30,826 bases of DNA, taken from VBAS01 sp035318985 (lineage in GTDB: Bacteria > Bacteroidota > Bacteroidia > Chitinophagales > Chitinophagaceae). The notes beneath the pieces were generated by a model, which worked only from the letters and a program-made list of their open reading frames with translations, did no database searches and was not told where the DNA came from. The position numbers were made by a program, and so were the translations under genes. Positions 14,866 to 22,917 of this stretch are shown one piece after another (the first letter of the stretch is position 1; every line of letters begins with the position of its first letter). The stretch lies in the NCBI GenBank assembly GCA_035318985.1, contig DATHDP010000070.1, positions 1 to 30,826 of the forward strand. The letters are read 5' to 3'.

Positions 14866-14926
14866 TTTATTTTTTTATGGTGCTATTTTATCTCATTTTT
14901 AAACTCAAATGAATATTTAGTCAAGC

Positions 14927-17002
14927 CTACCCCGGTTCATCAATATGTGGCACTTCAAAAATCATGGGCACATTTGATTTAAGGCCTTTACCAGCTGCAA
15001 TTGCTTGTCTATATTTTAAGTTTGGCAACGTTTCTGCAATTGTTTGACCAAAATAGTTAGAAAGAAATTCGCTACTTGTTCTATCAAATTCTTGAAAAGA
15101 AATGATTGTATTACATTGGGTCAAAACCGTTTTAGAAACATTTGCTGTTCTCTGTGCAATTACAAGAAAGCCAATTCCGTATTTTCTTCCTTGTAAGGCT
15201 ATCTGCCCGATGTTGTTTACAAGTGACTGAGATGATTTTTCGCTAATTCCCAGGAAATTCCATTCAGGCACTACAGTATGAGCTTCTTCTAACACAATAC
15301 ATACCTTTTTTCCAAAGCATTTTTCTGTCTTGGCAATTAAAAATAAATTTTGAAAAAAAGCTTTCGTGTATTCAAGAACACCAGATGTGTTTGAAACATC
15401 GGGCAATTCAAATATTGAAATCTTATCCTGACTCTGAAGAAACGTTGAAATGGAGTTGGTAAATGTCTCCCTAACGAATTTAATAGCGTTTTTCAAACCT
15501 TCTTTATCTTGCTGGTTGCCAAATTTTTCTAGTTCGGTTGATATCCAATCAAACCCTTTAAATAATTTTTCAGAATGTTCATCTGCAATAATATTTTTAG
15601 GGTTTAGGTCTTGAAATTTACCTCTATATTCAAGCGTAAAGTCAACGCAAATTACTTTTACATTGTCATCTTTGAGATACTCCCTTATTAAATTCCTCGC
15701 AAAAATTGATTTCCCTGAACCGGTGATACCAAGAATTGCTGTATGATGTGAAAGAGCCAAATCTTTATTTAGAATCACCGGATAGTTAGAGTTTGGAATA
15801 TTTCCAATCTTATACTCATTTACTTCAATATTTGGTTCGATGATGTTAGTTGCCAGATAAACTGGTGAATTGATGAAAGGCAACCATCCATACTTTTCAA
15901 ACTTTCCTTTTTCGATATTCCAAATACCTAATTGTATCGCTTCCCCAACTATGTAACCTGTTTCATTCTTCTGCTCAAGTGTTTCGATCTTTGTTACTCC
16001 TTGCACGACCTGATAAAGTACTTTCTTTCCACGTATAAAAACTTCGAGTAATTGCCCGTCAAAAATTTCCTTTTGAGAGTTATAAATAAATCTGATTGTA
16101 GAAATAACAGAATTCTCATCAACAATCCCAACAAACTTATCAAGGTAATCGTTGTTTTCTGGATTAGAAATTTTGAAAACAATATTTTCATCGTTACAAG
16201 GGTGGTAAATTTGATCGCCAAAAATTCCTTTTATTTCATCGCTGACAAGTACTTTAACCCATTGCTCTTGATTAAGAAGATAATTATCAAGTATCAATCC
16301 TTTTCGAACACTTTTATCGCCATCTATTGAATACTTAAATTCTACAAAATCGAATATTTTAATTGATGGTCTTTGGTCGTATAGTTTAACAAGAAATGTG
16401 TTTTTGGATTGAACTCCGAAAATTTGGCCGATACCTTCTTGCGGTTTTGGAGAAACAAAGGCAGGAATTTTCATTATGAATTTCCAGGGATCAAGCAGAA
16501 CAAACGCCGAATAAATAAATAGAAAAAGAAAATATTGAGATTTGCTATCGATATAAAAGAACATTGTCAGCACGAACAAACAGAAGAATTGAACCTTACT
16601 ACTTCCAAAACGAACAACAAAATCTTTAAGCAGCCTAGAAATCTTATTTACTGTAATATCTTCTGGTTTGTTTGGTGAAAAAAGCGCCAACGAGGCAACA
16701 GATAAAACTCCTAAAGTAAGTGAAAAGAAAAATAAAGCATTATACCAACCTCCTAAGCTTAACAAATCTTTTTTGATTGGAGTGATTGTTAATAAGACTG
16801 CTATTGAGGAAGCTAAAACATCTGTCGGCTTAGTGAAGTAGTGCTCGAGAATAAGAGTATTAAAAGACAGCATTAATAAGCTGGAATAAATCACAAGCCC
16901 AATTGTATCATGCGGAAAGATGGTTCCTTTAAAATACCAATAGATTACTACTAGCAAAACAGCCAAAGCAAGAAATATTACAAGACGTGCCCCCTTTGTC
17001 AT
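14927..17002 (-). CDS. Membrane-anchored HerA/DUF87-type ATPase, 691 aa
   Basis: The N-terminal third carries about five hydrophobic segments (about 7-24, 34-52, 63-74, 87-107 and 138-171). A beta-rich middle follows (about 195-400), like the HAS-barrel/OB region of HerA. The motor is at ~400-680: HTAILGITGSGKSIFARN (Walker A 425-432), KVCIVLEEAH (Walker B 567-575) and GFLVIAQRTANVSKTVLTQC. Soluble HerA works with NurA in DNA end processing, and in defence islands HerA-type ATPases pair with nuclease or SIR2 effectors. Here no such partner is present and the protein sits in the membrane. First gene of the five-gene operon. On the minus strand TATAAT occurs at 17022-17027, only ~20 bp before the ATG, a weak promoter hint. 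Confidence 0.85.
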   Translation of the reverse strand: MTKGARLVIFLALAVLLVVIYWYFKGTIFPHDTIGLVIYSSLLMLSFNTLILEHYFTKPTDVLASSIAVLLTITPIKKDLLSLGGWYNALFFFSLTLGVLSVASLALFSPNKPEDITVNKISRLLKDFVVRFGSSKVQFFCLFVLTMFFYIDSKSQYFLFLFIYSAFVLLDPWKFIMKIPAFVSPKPQEGIGQIFGVQSKNTFLVKLYDQRPSIKIFDFVEFKYSIDGDKSVRKGLILDNYLLNQEQWVKVLVSDEIKGIFGDQIYHPCNDENIVFKISNPENNDYLDKFVGIVDENSVISTIRFIYNSQKEIFDGQLLEVFIRGKKVLYQVVQGVTKIETLEQKNETGYIVGEAIQLGIWNIEKGKFEKYGWLPFINSPVYLATNIIEPNIEVNEYKIGNIPNSNYPVILNKDLALSHHTAILGITGSGKSIFARNLIREYLKDDNVKVICVDFTLEYRGKFQDLNPKNIIADEHSEKLFKGFDWISTELEKFGNQQDKEGLKNAIKFVRETFTNSISTFLQSQDKISIFELPDVSNTSGVLEYTKAFFQNLFLIAKTEKCFGKKVCIVLEEAHTVVPEWNFLGISEKSSQSLVNNIGQIALQGRKYGIGFLVIAQRTANVSKTVLTQCNTIISFQEFDRTSSEFLSNYFGQTIAETLPNLKYRQAIAAGKGLKSNVPMIFEVPHIDEPG

Positions 17003-17198
17003 AAGTAAAGACAGTTAAATTATTATAGGCTTCGCATAAGTTGTGATGTAAACTAACCAGAGGGGTATCGATAGGATAAGATGGAACGATGGTGCTACAA
17101 TCTTCCAAGATAATTTTTTTAAAGGAGAGGTCAAAATCCAGCAGAATAGCGAACCGAACCCTTCGCTTCGCTCTGGGCAGGCTACTGCAACAATTGAA

Positions 17199-17252
17199 GA
17201 ATAGAATTGTTGCAGTACAAGAGTGCGACGCAACGGAAGCTTAATAGTAGTA
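17199..17252 (-). repeat. Repeat R5 module (inverted relative to 28.2 kb)
   Basis: Read on the minus strand it contains CTTCCGTTGCGTCGCACTCT, then TGTACT and CAATTCTATTC, as does 28164-28217 on the plus strand. The ~50-bp match has only a few differences. It shows a dispersed family with copies about 11 kb apart here. Confidence 0.8.
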
Positions 17253-17490
17253 ATACGGGGTCGGCTCATAACAAAACTTCAACTACACAACAACACTCAA
17301 CAACCCTTCGACAAGCTCAGGGTGACAGCTTCGTTACAAACACTCGTTTGCTAATAGGAAAAAATGTGGATTAATGTTTGAAATACCCTACTGCTCAGGT
17401 GGGTTAAAAAACACATTTTTCGTATCTTCGAAATGTTGCCTGCCAGCTAACAGTTTCCAATAATAATATTTATTCATTTTAGATTGCTTC

Positions 17491-17540
17491 TCCCGCCTTT
17501 GGCGGGATCGCAATGACGAGCCTGCACTTTGTGCCGGCTC
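17491..17540. other. Two strong hairpins in the gltB leader
   Basis: TCCCGCC-TTT-GGCGGGA (17491-17507) and GAGCC-T-GCAC-TTT-GTGC-C-GGCTC (17518-17540). The second ends only 26 bp before the gltB start codon. They resemble the dispersed GGGATGACA-type repeats of this phylum. No U-run follows, so they are not clear terminators; an effect on gltB translation or mRNA stability is possible. Confidence 0.55.
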
Positions 17541-17566
17541 GGGATGACAAAACAACCCATTCAACG

Positions 17567-20500
17567 ATGGCAAGCAACAAAGGACTGTACAATCCCCGCT
17601 TTGAACATGATGCCTGTGGCATTGGTTTCGTGGCCAGCATTAAAGGCAGCAAGAGTCACCAGCATATTTCGGATGCACTTACCGTATTGGAAAATATGGA
17701 ACATCGCGGCGCCTGCGGCTGCGAAGTAAATACAGGTGATGGCGCCGGCATCATGATACAAACTCCGCATGAATTTTTCTTTGATGAATGTATCAAGCTC
17801 GGTGTGCACCTGCCTGCGTATAGCCGCTATGCAGTGGGTGTGGTCTTCTTTCCGAAAGAGATCCGCCTGCGTGAAGAGTGCCGTGATATTTTGAACCGCT
17901 CTGCCGATAAACTGGGACTGGAAATTTTATGTTACCGCAAAGTGCCGGTGAACCCTGATGGCATTGGCCCTACTGCGCTCAGCGTGGAGCCGGAAATAGA
18001 ACAGGTATTCATTGCCTGTCCCGATCATATCAAGAACCCCGATGAGTTTGAAAGGAAATTATTTGTGCTGAAGAAATATGCAACGCATACGATACTGAAC
18101 ACGGTGAAAAAAGATGCGATCGGTTTTTATATTGCTTCGCTTTCGTATAAAACAGTTGTGTACAAAGGGCAGTTGACCAGCATGCAACTTCGCCAGTACT
18201 ATCCTGACCTCAGCAATAAAAGAGTGGTGAGTGCATTTGGTTTGGTGCATAGCCGTTTTGCTACCAATACATTTCCCTCATGGCGGCTGGCACAGCCCTT
18301 CCGCTATATTGCTCACAATGGTGAGATCAATACACTGCAGGGAAACCTGAACTGGCTGAAGACAAGTGAGCAGGGTTTTACTTCGCCCTTGTTTACCAAT
18401 GAAGAAATGGAGATACTGGTGCCGATCGTTAGTAATGACCAGTCGGACTCTGCCTGCCTGGATAATATGATCGAGCTGTTGACGATGACGGGTCGCAGCC
18501 TGCCGCATGTAATGATGATGCTGATACCCGAAGCATGGGATGGCAATGAACAAATGGATGCAGTGAAGAAAGCATTTTATGAATATCATGCTTCTATTAT
18601 GGAACCTTGGGATGGACCGGCGTCAATTTGTTTTAGTGATGGAAAGATGATCGGCGCTACACTAGATAGAAATGGTTTGCGTCCTTCCCGTTATTGTGTA
18701 ACGAATGATGACCGTGTGATAATGGCGAGTGAAACGGGTGCATTGCCTGTTGATCCGAAAACAGTTTTAGAAAAAGGCCGTTTGCAGCCGGGAAAAATGT
18801 TCGTGGTGGATATGGAGCAGGGCCGCATCATCAGTGATGACGAACTGAAACGCACCATTTGTTCTAAACAAACTTATGGTGATTGGTTGAATCAATATAA
18901 GATCCGTTTGGAAGAATTGCCTGAGCCGAGAGTTACTTTCTCTCACTTAAGTGATGAATCTATTTTAAAATACCAGAAAGCATTTGGCTATACAACAGAG
19001 GATATCGATAATCTTTTAAAGCCAATGGCGCTGGAAGGAAAAGAACCTGTGGGTTCGATGGGAACTGATATTCCATTGGCGGTATTGAGCGATCAGCCGC
19101 AACATCTCTCCTCTTATTTCAAACAATTATTTGCACAGGTTACCAATCCGCCGATCGATCCTATTCGTGAACGGATGGTGATGAGTTTGGCAACTTTTGT
19201 TGGTAACAATGGAAATTTATTGGATGAGGACCCGATGCATTGTCATACAGTGGCATTGCGTCATCCTGTATTAAATAGTAAAGAACTGGAAAAGATAAGA
19301 AGTATCGATACAGGAATTTTCCAGGCAAAAACATTACAAACTTATTTCCGTGCCGATGGTCAGCCTGATTCATTGAAGAATGGACTGGATCGTTTGTGCC
19401 GCTATGCAGAAGATGCAGTGCATGATGGTTTTGAAGTGCTGATCCTTTGCGACCGTGCACTGGACAGTGAACATGCTACGATCCCTTCATTGCTGGCAAC
19501 CGCTGCGGTTCATCATCACTTAATTAAAAAAGGTTTGCGTGGACAGGTAGGTATTGTAGTGGAAGCCGGTGATATATGGGAAGTGCATCACTTCGCCTGT
19601 TTGCTTGCATTCGGTGCTACGGCGATCAATCCTTATCTCGCCCTGGCTTCTATCCGCAATATGAAAGCGAATGGTTCATTGCAAACAGAATTAACATGGG
19701 AACAACTGCGTTACAATTATGTAAAAGCAGTGAATGATGGTTTGCTGAAAGTTTTTTCTAAGATGGGTATCTCTACTTTGCAATCATACCAGGGTGCGCA
19801 GATCATGGAGATACTCGGATTGAACCAGGAAGTGGTTGATAAATATTTTACAGGTGCAGTAAGCCGTATACAGGGTATCGGCTTGGAAGAGCTGGCGAAA
19901 GAAGCATTGGTAAAACATTTCTTTGCATTCAGTAAAAAAGATATTCCGGTGGATCGTTTGCCTTTTGGTGGTGTATATCAATGGAACCGTAAAGGGGAGT
20001 ATCATTTATTTAATCCTACTACTATTCACCTGTTGCAGTATTCAACAAGGATGAATGATTACAATACATTCAAGAAATATTCAAAGGCTGTTAATGATCA
20101 GAGTGAGAAGGCAGCTACGCTGAGAAGTTTGTTTGAGTTCAAACGCAATCGTAATTCTATTCCGATCGATGAAGTGGAGCCGGCAGAGAATATTTATAAA
20201 CGTTTTGCTACAGGAGCGATGAGCTTTGGTTCTATTTCGTGGGAAGCACATACAACACTCGCAATTGCAATGAACCGCCTCGGTGGTAAAAGCAATACCG
20301 GTGAAGGTGGTGAGGATGAAAGAAGATATACTCCATTGGAAAATGGTGATTCAATGCGCAGCGCTATCAAACAAGTGGCGAGTGCAAGATTTGGTGTAAC
20401 GAGTTTGTATTTGACCGAAGCAGATGAATTGCAAATAAAAATGGCACAGGGCGCCAAGCCGGGTGAAGGTGGGCAGTTACCGGGACATAAAGTAGATGAA

Positions 20501-22102
20501 TGGATCGGTAAAACAAGACATAGCACACCGGGTGTTGGTTTGATCTCTCCTCCACCGCATCATGATATTTATTCTATTGAAGACCTGGCGCAATTGATAT
20601 TTGATCTGAAGAATGCAAATCGTAAGGCGAGAATAAATGTGAAGCTGGTGAGTAAGGCAGGTGTGGGAACAATTGCTGCAGGTGTTACCAAAGCAAAAGC
20701 AGATGTTGTTTTAATAAGCGGACATGATGGTGGTACGGGTGCATCACCTGTTTCATCAATACGTCATGCTGGTTTACCATGGGAACTTGGTTTGGCAGAA
20801 ACACACCAGACACTGGTAAAAAATAAATTAAGAAGTCGTGTAGTGGTACAGACCGATGGACAACTGAAAACAGGAAGAGATATTGCAGTTGCTGCATTGC
20901 TCGGTGCGGAAGAATGGGGAGTTGCTACTGCGGCATTAATTGTAGAAGGTTGTATCCTGATGCGTGTATGTCATTTGAATACTTGCCCGGTTGGTGTGGC
21001 TACACAAGATCCTGAACTAAGAAAAAGATTTGATGGTAATGCTGATCATGTGGTGAATTTTTTCAAATTCCTGGTGCAGGAATTAAGAGAGATAATGGCA
21101 GAGCTTGGTTTCAGAACTGTAAATGAAATGATAGGCCAGGTTGATTGCTTAGGAGTAAGAGAAAATATCAATCACTGGAAGTTCAGCAAACTTGACCTCT
21201 CTCCTATTTTATATAAAGAGCCTGCTTCTCCATACACTCCGCTTTATTGTGTAGAAGAACAGGATCATCTGCTTACGGAAGTACTGGATTGGAAATTATT
21301 GGAAGCTGCGAAGCCTGCAATACAGAATTTCCCTATAGATATTGGGATAAAAGTGAAAAAAGAATTCCTGATAAAGAATACGGATAGAACTACCGGAACT
21401 ATTTTATCAAATGAAATAACAAAGATCTATCGCGGAGAAGGATTACCCGATGATACCATTCATTTCAAATTCACGGGAACAGCTGGTCAAAGTTTTGCTG
21501 CATTCACTACAAGAGGATTGACACTGGAACTGGAAGGTGATGCAAATGATTATTGCGGTAAAGGATTGAGTGGCGCAAGACTTGTTATCTATCCATCAAA
21601 GGAAGCGACATACACACCAGAGGATAATATCATCATTGGTAATGTTGCTTTCTATGGCGCTACAAGCGGTGAAGCATTTATCCGTGGCAAAGCCGGTGAA
21701 CGTTTTTGTGTTCGTAATTCAGGCGCACAGGTTGTTGTTGAGTCTGTCGGTGATCATGGTTGTGAATATATGACTGGTGGTCGTGTGGTTGTATTGGGTG
21801 ATACAGGAAGAAACTTCGCAGCAGGTATGAGTGGTGGTATTGCTTATGTATATGATGTGAAAGGAAAGTTTGCTGCCAACTGCAATAAAGAAATGGTTGA
21901 CCTGGATCCATGTGATGTAAATGATAAGAATGAATTGTTCACGATGCTGCAGAAGCATTATGAATATACAGGAAGTACGATAGCGAAATTTATTTTAGAG
22001 GATCTGAATAACCAGTTGCAGTATTTCGTAAAGGTGTTTCCGAAGGATTATAAGAAGGCGTTGCAAGCGAAGGCAAGTGTGAAAGTGAAGGCAGAGAAGT
22101 GA
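17567..22102 (+). CDS. gltB: Glutamate synthase large subunit (GOGAT alpha), 1511 aa
   Basis: It makes two glutamate from glutamine and 2-oxoglutarate together with GltD, in the cytoplasm. I start at ATG 17567 (MASNKGLYNPRFEHDACGIG): this leaves a 16-residue propeptide before Cys17, the nucleophile of the type 2 glutamine amidotransferase domain. The frame is open further up, but only through repeat sequence. Then come the central domain, the FMN/synthase barrel (ATGAMSFGSISWEAH, GGKSNTGEGGED, GAKPGEGGQLPGHKV), the [3Fe-4S] ligands Cys1129, Cys1135 and Cys1140 (CHLNTCPVG) with the same 6/5 spacing as in E. coli, and the C-terminal glycine-rich beta-helix domain (GKGLSGARLVIYP). Full length. 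gltD normally follows directly, but here an 815-bp gap with a DUF559 gene intervenes. Confidence 0.97.
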   Translation: MASNKGLYNPRFEHDACGIGFVASIKGSKSHQHISDALTVLENMEHRGACGCEVNTGDGAGIMIQTPHEFFFDECIKLGVHLPAYSRYAVGVVFFPKEIRLREECRDILNRSADKLGLEILCYRKVPVNPDGIGPTALSVEPEIEQVFIACPDHIKNPDEFERKLFVLKKYATHTILNTVKKDAIGFYIASLSYKTVVYKGQLTSMQLRQYYPDLSNKRVVSAFGLVHSRFATNTFPSWRLAQPFRYIAHNGEINTLQGNLNWLKTSEQGFTSPLFTNEEMEILVPIVSNDQSDSACLDNMIELLTMTGRSLPHVMMMLIPEAWDGNEQMDAVKKAFYEYHASIMEPWDGPASICFSDGKMIGATLDRNGLRPSRYCVTNDDRVIMASETGALPVDPKTVLEKGRLQPGKMFVVDMEQGRIISDDELKRTICSKQTYGDWLNQYKIRLEELPEPRVTFSHLSDESILKYQKAFGYTTEDIDNLLKPMALEGKEPVGSMGTDIPLAVLSDQPQHLSSYFKQLFAQVTNPPIDPIRERMVMSLATFVGNNGNLLDEDPMHCHTVALRHPVLNSKELEKIRSIDTGIFQAKTLQTYFRADGQPDSLKNGLDRLCRYAEDAVHDGFEVLILCDRALDSEHATIPSLLATAAVHHHLIKKGLRGQVGIVVEAGDIWEVHHFACLLAFGATAINPYLALASIRNMKANGSLQTELTWEQLRYNYVKAVNDGLLKVFSKMGISTLQSYQGAQIMEILGLNQEVVDKYFTGAVSRIQGIGLEELAKEALVKHFFAFSKKDIPVDRLPFGGVYQWNRKGEYHLFNPTTIHLLQYSTRMNDYNTFKKYSKAVNDQSEKAATLRSLFEFKRNRNSIPIDEVEPAENIYKRFATGAMSFGSISWEAHTTLAIAMNRLGGKSNTGEGGEDERRYTPLENGDSMRSAIKQVASARFGVTSLYLTEADELQIKMAQGAKPGEGGQLPGHKVDEWIGKTRHSTPGVGLISPPPHHDIYSIEDLAQLIFDLKNANRKARINVKLVSKAGVGTIAAGVTKAKADVVLISGHDGGTGASPVSSIRHAGLPWELGLAETHQTLVKNKLRSRVVVQTDGQLKTGRDIAVAALLGAEEWGVATAALIVEGCILMRVCHLNTCPVGVATQDPELRKRFDGNADHVVNFFKFLVQELREIMAELGFRTVNEMIGQVDCLGVRENINHWKFSKLDLSPILYKEPASPYTPLYCVEEQDHLLTEVLDWKLLEAAKPAIQNFPIDIGIKVKKEFLIKNTDRTTGTILSNEITKIYRGEGLPDDTIHFKFTGTAGQSFAAFTTRGLTLELEGDANDYCGKGLSGARLVIYPSKEATYTPEDNIIIGNVAFYGATSGEAFIRGKAGERFCVRNSGAQVVVESVGDHGCEYMTGGRVVVLGDTGRNFAAGMSGGIAYVYDVKGKFAANCNKEMVDLDPCDVNDKNELFTMLQKHYEYTGSTIAKFILEDLNNQLQYFVKVFPKDYKKALQAKASVKVKAEK

Positions 22103-22106
22103 GAAG

Positions 22107-22160
22107 AACCCACCCCTGCCCCTCCAGGGAGGGGACTACGCACAGCCCCGGCTTTTCGGA
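22107..22160 (+). repeat. Repeat R4, copy left of the DUF559 gene
   Basis: ACCCACCCCTG, then the palindrome CCCCTCCAGGGAGGGG, then ACTACGCACAGCCCCGGCTT and TTCG. Nearly the same ~53 bp recurs in the same orientation at 22800-22853. It begins 4 bp after the gltB stop. Confidence 0.9.
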
Positions 22161-22251
22161 AAGGTTAATTGAATCGAGATTTTTTGAAAGATGAAGAAGT
22201 TTGAAACTGTTTGAATATTGAAGATGAAAGGGGCATGTAACGACAATAGAG

Positions 22252-22316
22252 TTCATCCCCTCCTCCGGAGGGGCGAGAATCAGAAATGTAACTAGAATAG
22301 GAAATCGGGGTGGGTA
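22252..22316 (-). repeat. Repeat R3, copy B
   Basis: The reverse strand reads TACCCACCCCGATT at one end and CCTCCGGAGGAGGGGATGAA at the other, like 9405-9468, with an unrelated middle. It lies between R4 left and the DUF559 start. Confidence 0.7.
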
Positions 22317-22356
22317 ACGAAGAAAGAGGGTCTGATGGAAAAGTAGCAACTTAAGA

Positions 22357-22812
22357 ATGATGAAGAGAAAGATCATTCCATACAACCTAAAACTAAAAGA
22401 GTTTGCAAAGAAGTTAAGAAAGACGATGACCTTTTCAGAAGTGAAAGTGTGGAATGAATTAAAGAACGGTCAACTGATGGGATATGATTTTGACAGGCAA
22501 AGACCGATAGGAAATTATATAGTTGATTTTTATTGTAAAGATTTGTTGCTGGCATTAGAAATAGATGGTATCACTCACCAGGATGAAAGAGTGATGTTCA
22601 AAGATGGAATAAGGCAGAAAGAACTGGAAATGCTTGGAGTTACTTTTTTAAGATTCGAAGCATTGCTATGTATAAATAAAGTTGAGGCTGTGGTAAGGGA
22701 GATTGGGAGATGGATTCTTGAGTATGAAAAGAAGAATGGAGTGAATGAGAATGTGATTCGGAAGAGGAAGGCGTTGGAGAATCCGAGATCTCGTAAAAGG
22801 ACCCACCTCTAG
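22357..22812 (+). CDS. DUF559 (Vsr-like endonuclease domain) protein, 151 aa
   Basis: LRKTMTFSEVKVWNELKNGQ, then YDFDRQRPIGNYIVDFYC and LALEIDGITHQ are hallmarks of DUF559. This family has the restriction-endonuclease fold of Vsr mismatch nicking enzymes; probable PD-(D/E)xK residues are Glu28, Asp57, Glu68 and Asp70. Cutting activity is inferred from the family. The ATG at 22357 is followed directly by a second ATG; either may be used. The last residues (RTHL) and the stop codon are formed by the left edge of repeat R4. The gene splits gltB from gltD and lies between two direct R4 copies, which points to arrival as a small cassette. Confidence 0.85.
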   Translation: MMKRKIIPYNLKLKEFAKKLRKTMTFSEVKVWNELKNGQLMGYDFDRQRPIGNYIVDFYCKDLLLALEIDGITHQDERVMFKDGIRQKELEMLGVTFLRFEALLCINKVEAVVREIGRWILEYEKKNGVNENVIRKRKALENPRSRKRTHL

Positions 22813-22853
22813 CCCCTCCAGGGAGGGGACAACGCACAGCCCTCGCTTTTCGA
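22800..22853 (+). repeat. Repeat R4, copy right of the DUF559 gene
   Basis: ACCCACCTCTAG, palindrome CCCCTCCAGGGAGGGG, then ACAACGCACAGCCCTCGCTT and TTCG. It overlaps the final codons and stop of the DUF559 gene and ends 64 bp before gltD. Confidence 0.9.
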
Positions 22854-22917
22854 AGAGTTCGATTATTTTGGAAAGCTTGAAAAACGACAAACTATAAACT
22901 AAAAACTATAAATTGGA

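Larger units (their letters stand above)
17003..17566. other. Repeat-rich intergenic region before gltB
   Basis: About 560 bp without a credible gene. Contents: CCCTTCGCTTCGCTCTGGGC (around 17158-17177); a 10-bp inverted pair TGCAACAATT/AATTGTTGCA (17186-17195 and 17205-17214); the GCGTCGCACTC module shared with 28.2 kb (17199-17252); CCCTTCGACAAGCTCAGGGT (17304-17323); and two strong hairpins just before gltB (17491-17507 and 17518-17540). Small frames here are translated repeats. Confidence 0.7.

Noticed and set aside
17015..17269. 84-codon minus-strand frame
   Set aside because: It contains translated repeat sequence (ACPERSEG) and no family features; it lies in the repeat cluster.
17513..17566. 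18-codon upstream extension of gltB
   Set aside because: It is made of palindromic repeat sequence; the start at 17567 gives the normal short propeptide before the catalytic Cys.
21990..22385. 131-codon minus-strand frame across the gltB end and R4/R3
   Set aside because: It includes translated R4 (VVPSLEGQGWV) and overlaps gltB; not a gene.
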